Source: Triticum aestivum (lineage: Eukaryota; Streptophyta; Magnoliopsida; Poales; Poaceae). From it: DNA of 64,000 bases. Made by a program: the position numbers and the translations under genes. A model generated the notes under the pieces. That model was given only the letters and a program-made list of their open reading frames with translations, did not search any database and was not told the DNA's origin. Below are positions 9,906 to 21,611 of this stretch, piece by piece (position 1 is the first letter of the stretch; each line of letters starts with the position of its first letter). The stretch lies in the NCBI RefSeq assembly GCF_018294505.1, contig NC_057809.1:508921914-508985913 (forward strand), in the 5' to 3' direction.

Positions 9906-11540
9906 TGATACGTCTCCAACGTACCTATAATTTTTTATTTTTCCATGCTATTATATTATCAACCTTGGATGTTTTATATGCATTTATATGCTATTTTATA
10001 TGATTTTTGGGACTAACCTATTAACCCAGAGCCCAGTGCCAGTTTATGTTTTTTTGCCTATTTTAGGGTTTCGAAGAAAAGGAAAATCAAACGGAGTCCA
10101 ATTGACCTGAAACTTCACGGAACTTATTTTTGGACCAGAAGAAACCCAGAAGACTTGGAGTGCACGTAAGGGGGTCAACGAGGAAGCCACGAGGCAGGGG
10201 GGCGCGCCCTCCACCCTCGTGGGCCCCTCGTGGCTTCCCTGACGTACTTCTTCCGCCTATATATCTCCATATACCCTAAAAACATCGAGGAGCACAATAG
10301 ATCAGGAGTTCCGCCGCCAAAAGCCAATCTAGACCCGTTCCGGCACCCTGCCGGAGGGGGAATCCCTCTCTGGTGGCCATCTTCATCATCCTGGTGCTCT
10401 CCATGACGAGGAGGGAGTAGTTCTCCCTCGGGGCTGAGGGTATGTACCAGTAGCTATGTGTTTGATATCTCTCTCTCTCTCTCTCGTGTTCTTGAGGTGA
10501 TCCGATCTTGATGTATCGCGAGCTTTGCTATTATATTTGGATCCTATGATGTTTCTTCTCCCCCTCTACTCTCTTGTAATGGATTGAGTTTCCCCATTGA
10601 AGTTATCTTATGGGATTGAGTCTTTAAAGATTTGAGAACACTTGATGTATGTCTTGCCGTGCATATGTGTGGTGAGAATGGGATATCACGTGATTCACTT
10701 GATGTATGTTTTGGTGACCAACTTGCGGGTTCCGCCCATGAACCTATGCATAGGGGTTGGCACATGTTTTCGTCGTGATTCTCTGGTAGAAACTTTGGGT
10801 CACTCTTTGAGGTTCTATGTGTTGGTTGAATAGATGAATCTGAGATTGTGTGATGCATATCGTATAATCATACCCACGGATACTTGAGGTGACATTGGAG
10901 TATCTAGGTGACATTAGGGTTTTGGTTGATTTGTGACTTAAGGTGTTATTCTAGTATGAACTCTAGGGCTGTTTGTGACATTTATAGTAATAGCCCAATG
11001 GATTGATTGGAAAGAATAACTTTGAGGTGGTTTCGTATCCTACCATAATCTCTTCGTTCGTTCTCCTCTATTAGTGACTTTGGAGTGACTCTTTGTTGCA
11101 TGTTGAGGGATAGTTATGTGATCCAACTATGTTATCATTGTTGAGAAAACTTGCACTAGTGAAAGTATGAACCCTAGGCCTTGTTTCCTAGCATTGCAAT
11201 ATCGTTTGTACTCACTTTTATCATTAGTTACCTTGCTGTTTTTACATTTTCAGATTACAAAAACTTATATCTACTATCCATATACCACTTGTATCACCAT
11301 CTCTTCACCGAACTAGTGCACCTATACAATTTACCATTGTATTGGGTGTGTTGGGGACACAAGAGACTCTTTGTTATTTGGTTGCAGGGTTGCTTGAGAG
11401 AGATCATCTTCATCCTACGCCTCCTACGAATTGATAAACCTTAGGTCATCCACTTGATGGAAATTTGCTACTGTCCTACAAACCTCTGCACTTGGAGGCC
11501 CAACAACGTCTACAAGAAGAAGGTTGTGTAGTAGACATCA
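9906..11540 (+). repeat. 5' LTR of the acidic-ORF element (1.64 kb)
   Basis: It starts TGATACGTCTCC and ends GTAGTAGACATCA, so the termini are TG...CA. A TATA-like CCTATATATCT lies at 10255-10265 and a CT microsatellite at about 10466-10486. It aligns along its length, inverted, with both LTRs at 38483-40166 and 45047-46733. The five preceding bases are ATGTA; a partner duplication is not available because the other end is truncated. Confidence 0.85.
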
Positions 11541-11550
11541 AGCTCTTTTC

Positions 11551-11567
11551 TGGCGCCGTTGCCGGGG
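11551..11567 (+). other. Primer-binding site (tRNA-Asp type)
   Basis: TGGCGCCGTTGCCGGGG is the exact complement of the 3' end of plant tRNA-Asp as I know it. It lies ten bases beyond the LTR and is the expected start of reverse transcription. Confidence 0.75.
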
Positions 11568-11664
11568 AGGTGAGTCTTGAAGGTATATCTTTAGATCTTG
11601 CAATCAAATCTTTTTGTTTCTTGTTTTAGCACTATTTTAGTTTATAAAAGAAATTTACAAAAAA

Positions 11665-13376
11665 ATGGAATTAAGTTTGTCTAATACGCTTCATATTTTA
11701 ATATCTTTCGTGAGTATGATGGAAAGGACAATTGTGCCAAAGTGTTAGAAGAAGAATGCATTAGAATGTTTGGCACTAAATATTTGAATGATGAGCATGA
11801 TTGCAATATTGTTAGTATGAACTCCTTGAATACCCATGGTACTAATGATGATTGCACTAGTTATGATGAAAATGTCTCCTATAAACATGTCAATTTTTGT
11901 GGAGTGCATTGGGTTTGTAAGTACACACCAAATAGGGAAGATAGATATTGCAAGAGGCATAAGTACTTAGAAACTAAATTGTTGCAAGAAAGGCTAGATG
12001 ATTGTGCTGAAAATTTAAATTTTCTTAGCCATACTTGTGAACTTTGCAATGAACGTGGTCATTTAGCTATCCGATGCAAATTGTTTCATGATCTAATCGT
12101 GTCCAAAAATTGTGATGAGTTGATTTCCCTTGCAAATTATAATGAACTTAGTTTGCTTATGGGTTATGAAGAAATGAAACGTTTAACCAATCATCTTCCA
12201 GAATTTGCCCGTTACAAACTTCTTGGCTTTGATCTAGAGGAAATTTATATGTATTGTGCGGTGAATTGTATTGAAAATCCTTATATTGCCAACTACATAA
12301 AGAAAAGAAAACAAATAGAAGATGAAGAGAATACTAACGAAAGGGAAGAGACCTCCCAATATCCTCCTATTATTTCTTATGATGAATCAAGTAATGAGGA
12401 GGAGCCTCCTATTCAACCAATCTCATTAATAAGGAGCTCCAAAAAGATGATTGAACCCACACATGGTGTGGTGAAGAATACGAAAAGAAAAAGGAAGAGA
12501 GGTAAAAAGATATCTCTCCCAACTAATGCTGCTCCTATTACTATTATGCCTCATGAAAATATAATTGTGGAAGATAATGATACTTCTTATGATCTTGAGA
12601 ATCTTTTTGGCACTTGCATGGAAGAATATGATAATTGCTATACTATTGGTGCTATCCATACTATTAATGATGAGAGTGATTATGCTTATGATATGAAAAG
12701 GCCCAAGCTTGGGGATGCTATGTTTGATGACGATGATGTTTTTGAGAATATATTTGCTGCAATTAATGTTTTTCCCAATATTGGGGATGCTACGTTTAAT
12801 GAAGATGATATTTTTAGTCTTCCAAGTTTTGATATGCAAATTTATAATGATGATAGCATGCCTCCTACTTATGATGATTATTGTGATGATACTTATGCTA
12901 TAAAAAGTAGTGATTATATTTATAAAACTTGTCATGATTATGGCTACCCATTTTCTGATCATTACTCTTTTAATGTGGAAACAATTTATAGTATTCAAGT
13001 TTCTTATGATACTCCCACTATTCCGAATGAGAATAGATTTGCTTATGTGGAGAGTAATAAAATTTCTATGCTTGTAGATCATGAAAAGAATGCTTTAGGT
13101 GCTAGTTATATTATTAAATTCATTCATGATTCTACTGAAAATTATTATGAGGGAGGAATATATGCTTGTAGGAATTGCAATAATATCAAGTTTCCTCTCT
13201 ATGTGCTTAAAATCTTAAAGTTATGCTTGTTTTGCTTTCCTATGCAAGTTGATTCTTGTTCCCACAAGTTGTTTGCTCACAAAATCCCTATGCATAGGAA
13301 GTGGGTTAGACTTAAATTTCCTAGTCATATTCTTCATGATGCTCTCTTTATGTTTCAATTCTTATCCTTTATGTGA
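11665..13376 (+). CDS. Acidic zinc-knuckle protein of the non-autonomous LTR element (544-residue open part)
   Basis: The open frame runs from 11742 to 13376 (544 residues). Comparison with the inverted copy at 42952-44924 shows that the true start is the ATG at 11665 and that one base is missing near 11700, so the first 25 or so codons are out of frame. From the ATG at 11742, Cys99, Cys102, His107 and Cys112 form a CCHC knuckle (CELCNERGHLAIRC). Cys53, Cys59, Cys70 and His73 could bind a second metal. A basic cluster (KRKRKRGKK, residues 248-256) resembles a nuclear signal, and the C-terminal half is rich in Asp, Tyr and Asn with repeated GDAMFDDDDVF-like blocks. No protease, polymerase or integrase motif is present. 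A gag-like, RNA-binding role is inferred only from the knuckle and the position after the primer site. Confidence 0.7.
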
Positions 13377-15022
13377 GCACCATTGAAATCATCATGCCTA
13401 GCTAGGGGCGTTAAACGATAGCGCTTGTTGGGAGGAAACCCAATTTTATTTTTGTTCCTTGCTCTTTGTTCCTGTTTAGTAATAAATAATTCATCTAGCC
13501 TCTTTTTAGATGTGGTTTTATGCTTTTAATTAGTGTTTGTGCAAAGTAGAACCTTTGGGAAGACTTGGGGAAAGTCTTGTTGATCATGCTGTAAAAAACA
13601 GAAACTTTAGCGCTCACGAGAATTGCTGCTAGTTTTTATTGGAGAGTGATATTGAGTTAATTATTTTTGCAGATGATTAATAGACAAATTACTCAGGTCC
13701 ACCAATTTATTTTATAATTTTATGAGTTCCATAAGTATATGTTTGATCCAGATTACTACAGACTGTTCTGTTTTTGACAGATTCTGTTTTTTTGATGTGT
13801 TGTTTACTTATTTTGATGAATCTATGGCTAGTAAAAGAGTTTATAAACCATATAGAAGTTGGAATACAGTAGGTTTAAAACCAATATAAATAAATAATGA
13901 GTTCATTACAGTACCTTGAAGTGGTGATTTATTTTCTTATACTAACGGAGCTTACGAGTTTTCTGTTAAGTTTTGTGTCGTGAAGTTTTCAAGTTTTGGG
14001 TAAGGATTCGATGGACTATGGAATAAGGAGTGGCAAGAGCCTAATATTGGGGATGCCCAAGGCACCCTAAGGTAGTATTCAAGTATTTCCAAGAGCCTAA
14101 GCTTGGGGATGCCCCGGAAGGCATCCCCTCTTTCGTCTTCGTTCATCGGTAACTTTACTTGGAGCTATATTTTTATTCGCCACATGATATGTGTTTTGCT
14201 TGGAGCGTCAATTTATTTTGTTAGGATTTGCTTGATGCTTGAATAAAATACCAAGATCTGAAATTCTTAAATGTTAGAGAGTCTTCATATAGTTGCATAA
14301 TTATCCGACTACTCATTGATCTTCACTTATATCTTTCAGAGTAGTTTGTCGTTGCTCTAATGCTTCACTTATGTATTTTAGAGCACGGTGGTGGTTTTAT
14401 TTTGAAGAAATAGATGAACTCTCATGCTTCCCTTATATTATTTTGAGAGTATTTAGAATAGCATGGTAATTTGCTTTGGTTATGAAACTAGTCCTAATAT
14501 GATGGGCATCCAAGAGGGATATAATAAAAACTTTCATATAGAGTGCATTGAATACTATGAGAAGTTTGATACTTGATAATTGTTTTGAGATATGAAGATG
14601 GTGATATTAGAGTCATGCTAGTTGAGTAGTTGTGAATTTGAGAAATACTTGTGTTGAAGTTCGTGATTCCCGTAGCATGCACGTATGGTGAACCGTTATG
14701 TGATGAAGTCGGAGCATGATTTGTTTATTGATTGTCCTCCTTATGAATGGCGGTCGGGGACGAGCGATGGTCTTTTCCTACCAATCTATCCCCCTAGGAG
14801 CATGTGCATAGTACTTTGTTTCGATAACTAATAAATTTTTGCAATAAGTATGTGAGTTCTTCATGACTAATGTTGAGTCCATGGATTATACGCACTCTCA
14901 CCCTTCCACCATTGCTAGCCTCTCTAGTACCATGCAACTTTCGCCGGTACCATAAACCCACCATATATCTTCCTCAAAACAGCCACCATATCTACCTATT
15001 ATGGCATTTCCATAGCCATTCC
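13377..15022 (+). other. Non-coding internal region of the acidic-ORF element, left part
   Basis: There are no meaningful open frames. It contains two copies of a polypurine-tract-like motif (TATTGGGGATGC near 14044 and AAGCTTGGGGATGC near 14099) resembling the true tract at 18017. The same arrangement is seen, inverted, in the other copy near 42210-42300. It is interrupted at 15023 by a Copia solo LTR. Confidence 0.6.
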
Positions 15023-16773
15023 TGTTGGGGAACGTAGCAGAAATTCAAAAATTTCCTACGAATCACCAAGATCTATCTATGGAGAGACCAGCAACGAGTA
15101 GGAAGGTGAGTGCATCTACATACCCTTGTAGATCGCTAAGCGGAAGCGTTCAAGTGAACGGGGTTGATGGAGTCGTACTCGTCGTGATTCAGATCACCGA
15201 TGATCCTAGTGCCGAACGGACAGCACCTCCGCGTTCAACACACGTACAGCTCGACGATGTCTCCCACGCCTTGATCCAGCAAGGAGAGAGGGAGAGGTTG
15301 AGGAAGACTCCATCCAGAAGCAGCACAACGGCGTGGTGGTGATGGAGGAGCGTGGCAATCCTGCAGGGCTTCGCCGAGCACCTACGGGAGAGGAGATGTG
15401 TCACGGGAGGGAGAGGGAGGCAACCAAAGGCCTTAGGTATGATTGCTCCTCCTTTTCCCCACTATATATGGGGCCAAGGGAGAGGGGGGAGGCGCAGCCT
15501 TGCCCCCTCCTCCAAGGAAGGGGTGCGGCTAAGGATGGGGAGGAGTCCATCCTCCCCAAGGCACCTCGGAGGTGCCTTCCCCCTTTAGGACTCTTCCCTT
15601 TTTCCTTTATCTTGGCGCATGGGCCTCTAGGGGCTGGTGCCCTTGGCCCATGTAGGCCAAGGCGCACCCCCACAGCCCATGTGGCCCCCCGGGGCAGGTG
15701 GCCCCACCCGGTGGGCCCCCGGGACCCTTCCGGTGGTCCCGGTACAATACCGATGACCCCGAAACTTGTCCCGATGGCCGAAACAGGACTTCCTATATAT
15801 AAATCTTTACCTCCGGACCATTCCGGAACTCCTCGTGACGTCCAGGATCTCATCCGGGACTCCGAACAACATTCGGTAACCACATACAAACTTCCTTTAT
15901 AACCCTAGCGTCATCGAACCTTAAGTGTGTAGACCCTACGGGTTCGGGAGACATGTAGTCATGACCGAGATGTTCTCCGGTCAATAACCAACAGCGGGAT
16001 CTGGATACCCATGTTGGCTCCCACATGTTCCACGATGATCTCATCGGATGAACCACGATGTCAAGGACTCAATCAATCCCATATACAATTCCCTTTGTCT
16101 AGCGGTATGGTACTTGCCCGAGATTCGATCGTCGGTATACCGATACCTTGTTCAATCTCGTTACCGGCAAGTCTCTTTACTCGTTCCGTAACACATCATC
16201 CCGTGATCAACCCCTTGGCCACATTGTGCACATTATGATGATGTCCTACCGAGTGGGCCCAGAGATACCTCTCCGTTTACACGGAGTGACAAAATCCCAA
16301 TCTCGATTCGTGCCAACCCAACAGACACTTTCAGAGATACCCGTAGTGTACCTTTATAGCCACCCAGTTACGTTGTGACGTTTGGCACACCCAAAGCACT
16401 CCTACGGCATCCGGGAGTTGCACAATCTCATGGTCTAAGGAAATGATACTTGACATTAGAAAAGCTTTAGCATACGAACTACATGATCTTGTGCTAGGCT
16501 TAGGATTGGGTCTTGTCCATCACATCATTCTCCTAATGATGTGATCCCGTTATCAACGACATCCAATGTCCATGGTCAGGAAACCGTAACCATCTATTGA
16601 TTAACGAGCTAGTCAACTAGAGGCTTACTAGGGACATGGTGTTGTCTATGTATCCACACATGTATCTGAGTTTCCTATCAATACAATTCTAGCATGGATA
16701 ATAAACGATTATCATGAACAAGGAAATATAATAATAATCAATTTATTATTGCCTCTAGGGCATATTTCCAACA
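15023..16773 (-). mobile_element. Solo Copia LTR (Angela/WIS/BARE-1 type), TSD ATTCC
   Basis: One complete LTR of 1751 bp runs, in plus coordinates, from TGTTGGGGAACG to CATATTTCCAACA. It is flanked by the direct repeat ATTCC at 15018-15022 and 16774-16778. No internal region remains, so it is the product of recombination between two LTRs of a former full element. It contains the conserved AAGGCACCTC...GAGGTGCCTT palindrome (15558-15578) also present in the LTRs at 25875 and 32696. The flanks join in register with the uninterrupted copy of the same region near 41330. Confidence 0.92.
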
Positions 16774-18017
16774 ATTCCAAGATATATTGCCATGCAACTT
16801 TCCACCATTCCGTTTATTATGACACGCTCCATCATTGTCATATTGCTTTGCATGATCATGTAGTTGACATTGTATTTGTGGCAAAGCCACCATTCATAAT
16901 TCTTTCATACATGTCACTCATGCATCATTGCACATCCCGGTACACCACCGAAGGCATTCATATAGTCATATCTTGTTCTAAGTATCGAGTTGTAATTCTT
17001 GAGTTGTAAGTAAATAAAAGTGTGATGATCATCATTATTAGAGCATTGTCCCAGTGAGGAAAGGATGATGGAGACTATGATTCCCCCACAAGTCGGGATG
17101 AGACTCCGGAGGAAAATAAATAAATAAAAGAGGCCAAAGAAGCCCAAATAAAAAAAAAGAGGAAAGAGGCCATAAAAAAGAGGGAGAAGGCCCAAATAAA
17201 AAAATTAAAAAATGAATGAGAGAAAAAGAGAGAAGGGGCAATGCTACTATCCTTTTACCACACTTGTGCTTCAAAGTAGCACCATGATCTTCATGATATT
17301 GAGTCTCCTATGTTGTCACTTTCATATACTAGTGGGAATCTTTCATTATAGAACTTGGCTTGTATATTCCAATGATGGGCTTCCTCAAAATGCCCTAGGT
17401 ATTCGTGAGCAAGCAAGTTGGATGCACACCCACTTAGTTTCTTCTGTTGAGCTTTCATATACTTATAGCTCTAGTGCATCCGTTGCATGGCAATCCCTAC
17501 TCACTCACATTGATATCTATTGATGGGCATCTCCATAGCCCGTTGATACGCCTAGTTGATGTGAGACAATCTTCTCCTTTTTGTCATCTCCACAACCACC
17601 ATTCCATTCCACCTATAGTGATATATCCATGGCTCACGCTCATATATTGCGTGAAGATTGAAAAAGTTTGAGAATATCAAAAGTATGAAACAATTGCTTG
17701 GCTTGTCATCGGGGTTGTGCATGATTTAAATATTTTGTGTGGTGAAGATGGAGCATAGCCAGACTATATGATTTTGTAGGGATAGCTTTCTTTGGCCATG
17801 TTATTTTGAGAAGACATGATTGCTTAGTTAGTATGCTTGAAGTATTATTGTTTTTATGTCAATATTAAACTTTTGCCTTGAATCTTATGGATCTGAACAT
17901 TCATGCTACAATAAAAAGAATTACTTAGAGAAATATGTTAGGTAGCATTCCACATCAAAAATTTCGTTTTTATCATTTACCTACTCGAGGACGAGCAGGA
18001 ATTAATCTTGGGGATGC
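16774..18017 (+). other. Non-coding internal region of the acidic-ORF element, right part, with polypurine tract
   Basis: It is AT-rich and open in no long frame. An A-rich block of AAATAAA and AAGAGG repeats spans about 17105-17220. The last bases, AATCTTGGGGATGC, abut the 3' LTR and serve as the plus-strand primer (polypurine tract). It is colinear with 40167-41330 on the other strand. Confidence 0.6.
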
Positions 18018-18687
18018 TGATACGTCTCCAACATATCCATAATTTTTTATTGCTCCATGCTATTATATTATCAACCTTGGATGTTTTATATGCATTTATA
18101 TGCTATTTTACATGATTTTTGGGACTAACCTATTAACCTAGAGCCCAATGCCAGTTTCTGATTTTTTGCCTATTTTAGGGGTTCGAAGAAAAGGAAAATC
18201 AAACGGAGTCCAATTGACCTGAAACTTCACGGAACTTAGTTTTGGACCAGAAGAAACCTAGAAGACTTGGAGTGCACGTAAGGGGGTCAACGAGGAAGCC
18301 ACGAGGCAGGGGGCGCGCCCACCCCCCTAGGAGTGCCCTCCACCCTCGTGGGCCCCTCGTGGCTCCCCTGATGTACTTCTTCCGCCTATATATCTCCATA
18401 TACCCTAAAAACATCGAGGAGCACAATAGATCGGGAGTTTCGCCGCCAGAAGCCTTGTAGCCACCGAAAGCCAACCTAGACCCGTTCCGGCACCCTGCCG
18501 GAGGGGGAATCCCTCTCCGGTGGCCATCTTCATCATCCCGGTGCTCTCCATGATGAGGATGGAGTAGTTCTCCCTCGGGGCTGAGGGTATGTACCAGTAG
18601 CTATGTGTTTGATATCTCTCTCTCTCATGTTCTTGAGGTGATACGATCTTGATGTATCGCGAGCTTTGCTATTATATTTGGATCCTA
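18018..18687 (+). repeat. Truncated 3' LTR of the acidic-ORF element
   Basis: TGATACGTCTCC begins at 18018 and the sequence follows the 5' LTR for 670 of about 1635 bp, as far as GGATCCTA, then breaks into unrelated sequence at 18688. A 16-base gain (GTAGCCACCGAAAGCC region) relative to the 5' LTR agrees with the minus-strand copies, so the 5' LTR of this element has a small deletion there. Confidence 0.85.
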
Positions 18688-19657
18688 CACCAATCTCCTA
18701 GTGGAGCCGTCGCCACCGCCGCCACCTGCACTGAACCCCAACACTGACTTTGTACAAGAAATTATAGAGAGAAATAAGATTAAACCGCAACTCTGGCGGT
18801 GGTGGCCGACTACGCGGCAAGCCCGCCTAATCCCCCTCCTCCTCATTTTCATTTTAAATCTAGATGTTGGTTTCCAATAGTATACCCAGTGCGTACTTCG
18901 ATTGCTCTCTTGCACCTTGATTTCCATTAAGCAATATTATGCGTCAGCCACCGGGCAGTGTGATGCTCAAACTTTTGAGTGACACTTGTGGACTTTGAAT
19001 TGCTTACAGGTTGGTGGAATTCATTTTTTGAGTGAGCGGATTATTAGGTGTTCGTTGAAATAAAACATATGTATGTGCGACCCCTGGGTGTTAGTTGAAA
19101 GTCCCCATACAAGTTGATGTTTCAGAGAACAATGTAGTATAATCTGTAAATAACATAATGATATTCCTCCAGTGTGGTCTACATATCTTTTACGTGTACT
19201 CATAGTTGCATGGTGAACTGTAAGAAGATGATTATCCTCTGTAGATCCTTCCTGAGTTGGACATGTTGCACACATGTAAGCCACATAGATCATTAGCAGA
19301 TTTCCATTCCTGAAGCACATAGGAACTTTGTGTCTTGTATTATTTAGAAAGATAAAAAAAATATGTAAAATTGATGCAACTGCATAACTGCCAATATAGA
19401 ATGAGTTATATATATGATCATGCGAGTTATAGCATCGCTGATGCACAAGTAGCAGCATAGGTATACATTATAGTCGTTTAATTTCCACTTGAGGACATGT
19501 TAAACTTTTCATGCAACTTATCTGACAGTTGACTAATTGTATATCATGTAATTGATGAATTTGTGGCATACTTGGTGCATATACATGTATATCTACCCAG
19601 TTATGTTGAATTTTTAGTGTCAAAAGAAGATCCAGATGGTGTTATCCCTGCTTGCTA
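18688..19657. other. Unassigned sequence right of the truncated LTR
   Basis: It begins with a CCGCCGCCACC-rich patch (18703-18735), then turns AT-rich. The longest open frame is 145 codons on the minus strand (19458-19021) with no recognised family and unremarkable composition. The patch could be the original right flank of the LTR element or the 5' part of the Harbinger element that follows. Confidence 0.35.
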
Positions 19658-19770
19658 CTCCTTCCGCCCGAAAATACTTGTCGGGAGAATGGATAAAAAT
19701 AGATGTATCTAGAACTAAAATACGTCTAGATACATCCATTTCTCTGATAAGTATTTACAAACGGAGGGAG
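19658..19770. mobile_element. Stowaway MITE, 113 bp
   Basis: The ends TACTCCTTCCGCCCGAAAAT and AAACGGAGGGAGTA are imperfect inverted repeats flanked by TA (19656-19657 and 19771-19772). The interior contains a GATGTATCTAGA/TCTAGATACATC inverted pair, so the element folds as a hairpin. Confidence 0.88.
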
Positions 19771-19772
19771 TA

Positions 19773-20674
19773 TTAAGAAATGTGTGTTCTTTAATGAACC
19801 AATTCATGGCTTTCATCTTTCATGCATGTGTCTTCCAATTTTGTAGGCAGTCACCACACTTAACTAGCCAAGCCCCTAATCATGCTTGTGGTTGGCTACT
19901 TTAAAATGTTTCTCTTTTATGTGTTGCGTGCTCATTGAACTATGCTGATTATGCTTGTCAGTTCGTTGTCAATGTGAGTTGAGGTAGACAACAAGGGCTG
20001 AGATTGAAAAACAAAATGTCATTGTGATGGTAAGCAAAATATTACGTTTTAATTAGTGAAGGACTACAAAGAGTAAGAGATCTTGATGAGATGCTTACAT
20101 GACGTGAATAACTAATCTGACGTGTGTCATGGCCATTGCTTCATTATTCAGTTATGTCACTTGTATTTGTGGATCAATTACTGGACATATATAATTGATT
20201 TTTCACAGATAGCAAAAGCTGCAAAAGTAGGTGTGCTAAATTTTGTTCAAAGTGCAACCTTCTATTTGATGAAGCAAATAAGGTTTACCTGTATACCAAC
20301 TGTAAAAGAGTTACGACACAAGGTCCAAATCACTTTTTTTTGTACTACACCAACAGTAAAAGAGTTACACCACAAGGTCAAGATCATTTTTTTGTATTAC
20401 ACTAGGATTAAACCTGTATGTTGTTGTGCTAACCCTCTTTTATTTTGATCTTTTTTCTGGTGTATTTCCGCTTATTGAAAATAGATGGCAATTTTAGCAT
20501 ACAATTGCATTTCCTGACTTACCCTTGACAGTTTGTAGTGTGTGCATGGCATCTTATATACATTATGGGTGTCTAATTTAGGTGGTTACGACCACTATCT
20601 GTCCTTTATTCTTTCTTGGGAGGGAGGGGTTGAAGAATCATCAGAATATGTGTAGGAGAATTGGACGATTTTAA
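19773..20674. other. AT-rich stretch with a short tandem duplication
   Basis: No recognised gene. A 108-codon plus-strand open frame (20122-20448) spans the tandem duplication at 20297-20402 and has no family resemblance. The sequence may belong to the Harbinger element whose ORFs follow. Confidence 0.35.
20297..20402 (+). repeat. Imperfect 52-54 bp tandem duplication
   Basis: Unit 1 (20297-20350) and unit 2 (20351-20402) both read CAAC(T/A)GTAAAAGAGTTAC, then an ACAAGGTC block, a long T-run and GTA(C/T)TACAC. The units differ by a few substitutions and a shorter T-run, so the duplication is not recent. Confidence 0.85.
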
Positions 20675-20676
20675 TA

Positions 20677-20829
20677 CTCCCTCCATTCCTAAATATAAGT
20701 CGAGATTTTGATAAGAAGTACATACGGATGTATATAAACATATTTTATGAGTGTAGATTCAATCATTTTGCTCCGTATGTAGTCCGCATTAGAATCTCTA
20801 AGAAGATTTATATTTAGGAATGGAGGGAG
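20677..20829. mobile_element. Stowaway MITE, 153 bp
   Basis: The ends CTCCCTCCATTCCTAAATAT and ATATTTAGGAATGGAGGGAG are near-perfect 20-base inverted repeats. They are flanked by TA at 20675-20676 and 20830-20831. Non-coding. Confidence 0.93.
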
Positions 20830-21066
20830 TACATGGTTACTGCACTCCATACCATTCCTTAGCAGTTGCAGTTAATCTACTTCCCATTTTTTTATCAGAA
20901 AAACCTGATTTCACATTGTGGTTCTAGAGATAGGAAAAAAACATATTCAGACTACTAGAAAGTATAGTTTGTTTTACAATCTTATTCATACTCCTATGTT
21001 TTCACCCATTGGATCAGTTGAGCATCAGGCTATAGGTTTTTATTAGCACACGCAAAGTGACATGGA

Positions 21067-21372
21067 CTTTTATATAGAGTTGTTGAAAATGGTTGCCGAA
21101 TGGACTATTGAAAACACTCGGATTATCACCAAGTTGTTTGTAAGGAATCACACTCGTCATTTAAGTCATTCTTTAAGCATGATGACACCACCTCTGTTAC
21201 ATCTGTTATGAAGGAAGCAATTGCTTGTGGTGCAATAGAAGGTAGCGATGAGCACTTCATTGCCTCTGAGCTTTTCATCAAGAGAGAGCAAAGGGAGATG
21301 TTTCTGAGCATGAGTGTTCACACTTGTTTGGGTTGGCTAAAGAGGAAGTTCAATGTCAAGTACGGGAACTAG
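21067..21372 (+). pseudogene. PIF/Harbinger ORF1 (Myb/SANT-like) remnant
   Basis: Two overlapping plus-strand frames encode pieces of the Myb-like partner protein of PIF/Harbinger transposons. The first, about 21067-21155, reads EWTIENTRIITKLFVRN, resembling the start of the SANT-type region. The second, 21121-21372, ends DEHFIASELFIKREQREMF, then LGWLKRKFNVKYGN and a stop, the usual C-terminus of this family. The middle is deleted or frameshifted, so the protein is dead. In intact elements ORF1 helps the transposase bind DNA and enter the nucleus. The transposase remnant follows 240 bp downstream in the same orientation, the usual pairing. Confidence 0.72.
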
Positions 21373-21611
21373 TAGTTCCTAGTTTATGCCATATGTGTGA
21401 TGATTGCTTATGTTCTATGCTACCGAACCATTTTATTTACTATGTGTGTGGTTGAACAATATTTTGAGTACTCATTGTTGAACAATTGTTTCCTATATGG
21501 CTTGTAATAACTGGTTGGATAATATTTATGTATGAAGTGGAGTTTCGTCTTCATATTTCTTGTTCTCCATGCTAACCGTTGTTTGTTAACTCATTGGTTG
21601 TGTATGTGCAA

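Larger units (their letters stand above)
9906..18687 (+). mobile_element. Non-autonomous LTR retrotransposon with one acidic zinc-knuckle ORF, 3' LTR truncated
   Basis: Structure: 5' LTR 9906-11540, primer-binding site 11551-11567, leader, one ORF (11665-13376), about 2.9 kb of non-coding internal sequence split by a solo Copia LTR (15023-16773), a polypurine tract ending CTTGGGGATGC at 18017, and a 3' LTR cut off at 18687. The gypsy-style primer site and TGATACGTCTCC LTR start place it with the Triticeae gypsy group (Fatima/WHAM/Sabrina-like; exact family not decided). It carries no protease, reverse transcriptase or integrase, so it would have to move with proteins from another element. A second copy lies at 38483-46733. 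Confidence 0.8.

Noticed and set aside
10466..10486. CT microsatellite as a regulatory element
   Set aside because: It is part of every LTR of this family (inverted near 46144 and 39560), and nothing points to a specific function.
12426..13082. 218-codon minus-strand frame rich in Ile
   Set aside because: Shadow of the Asp/Tyr-rich acidic ORF; the equivalent frame in the other copy (43246-43491) is equally an antisense artefact.
15333..15902. Overlapping Pro/Gly/Arg-rich frames
   Set aside because: They lie in the GC-rich palindromic part of a solo Copia LTR. The same spurious frames recur at 26795-27199 and 33567-34135 in other LTR copies.
19021..19458. 145-codon minus-strand open frame
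   Set aside because: No family resemblance, no promoter or splice support, and composition like the surrounding AT-rich DNA.
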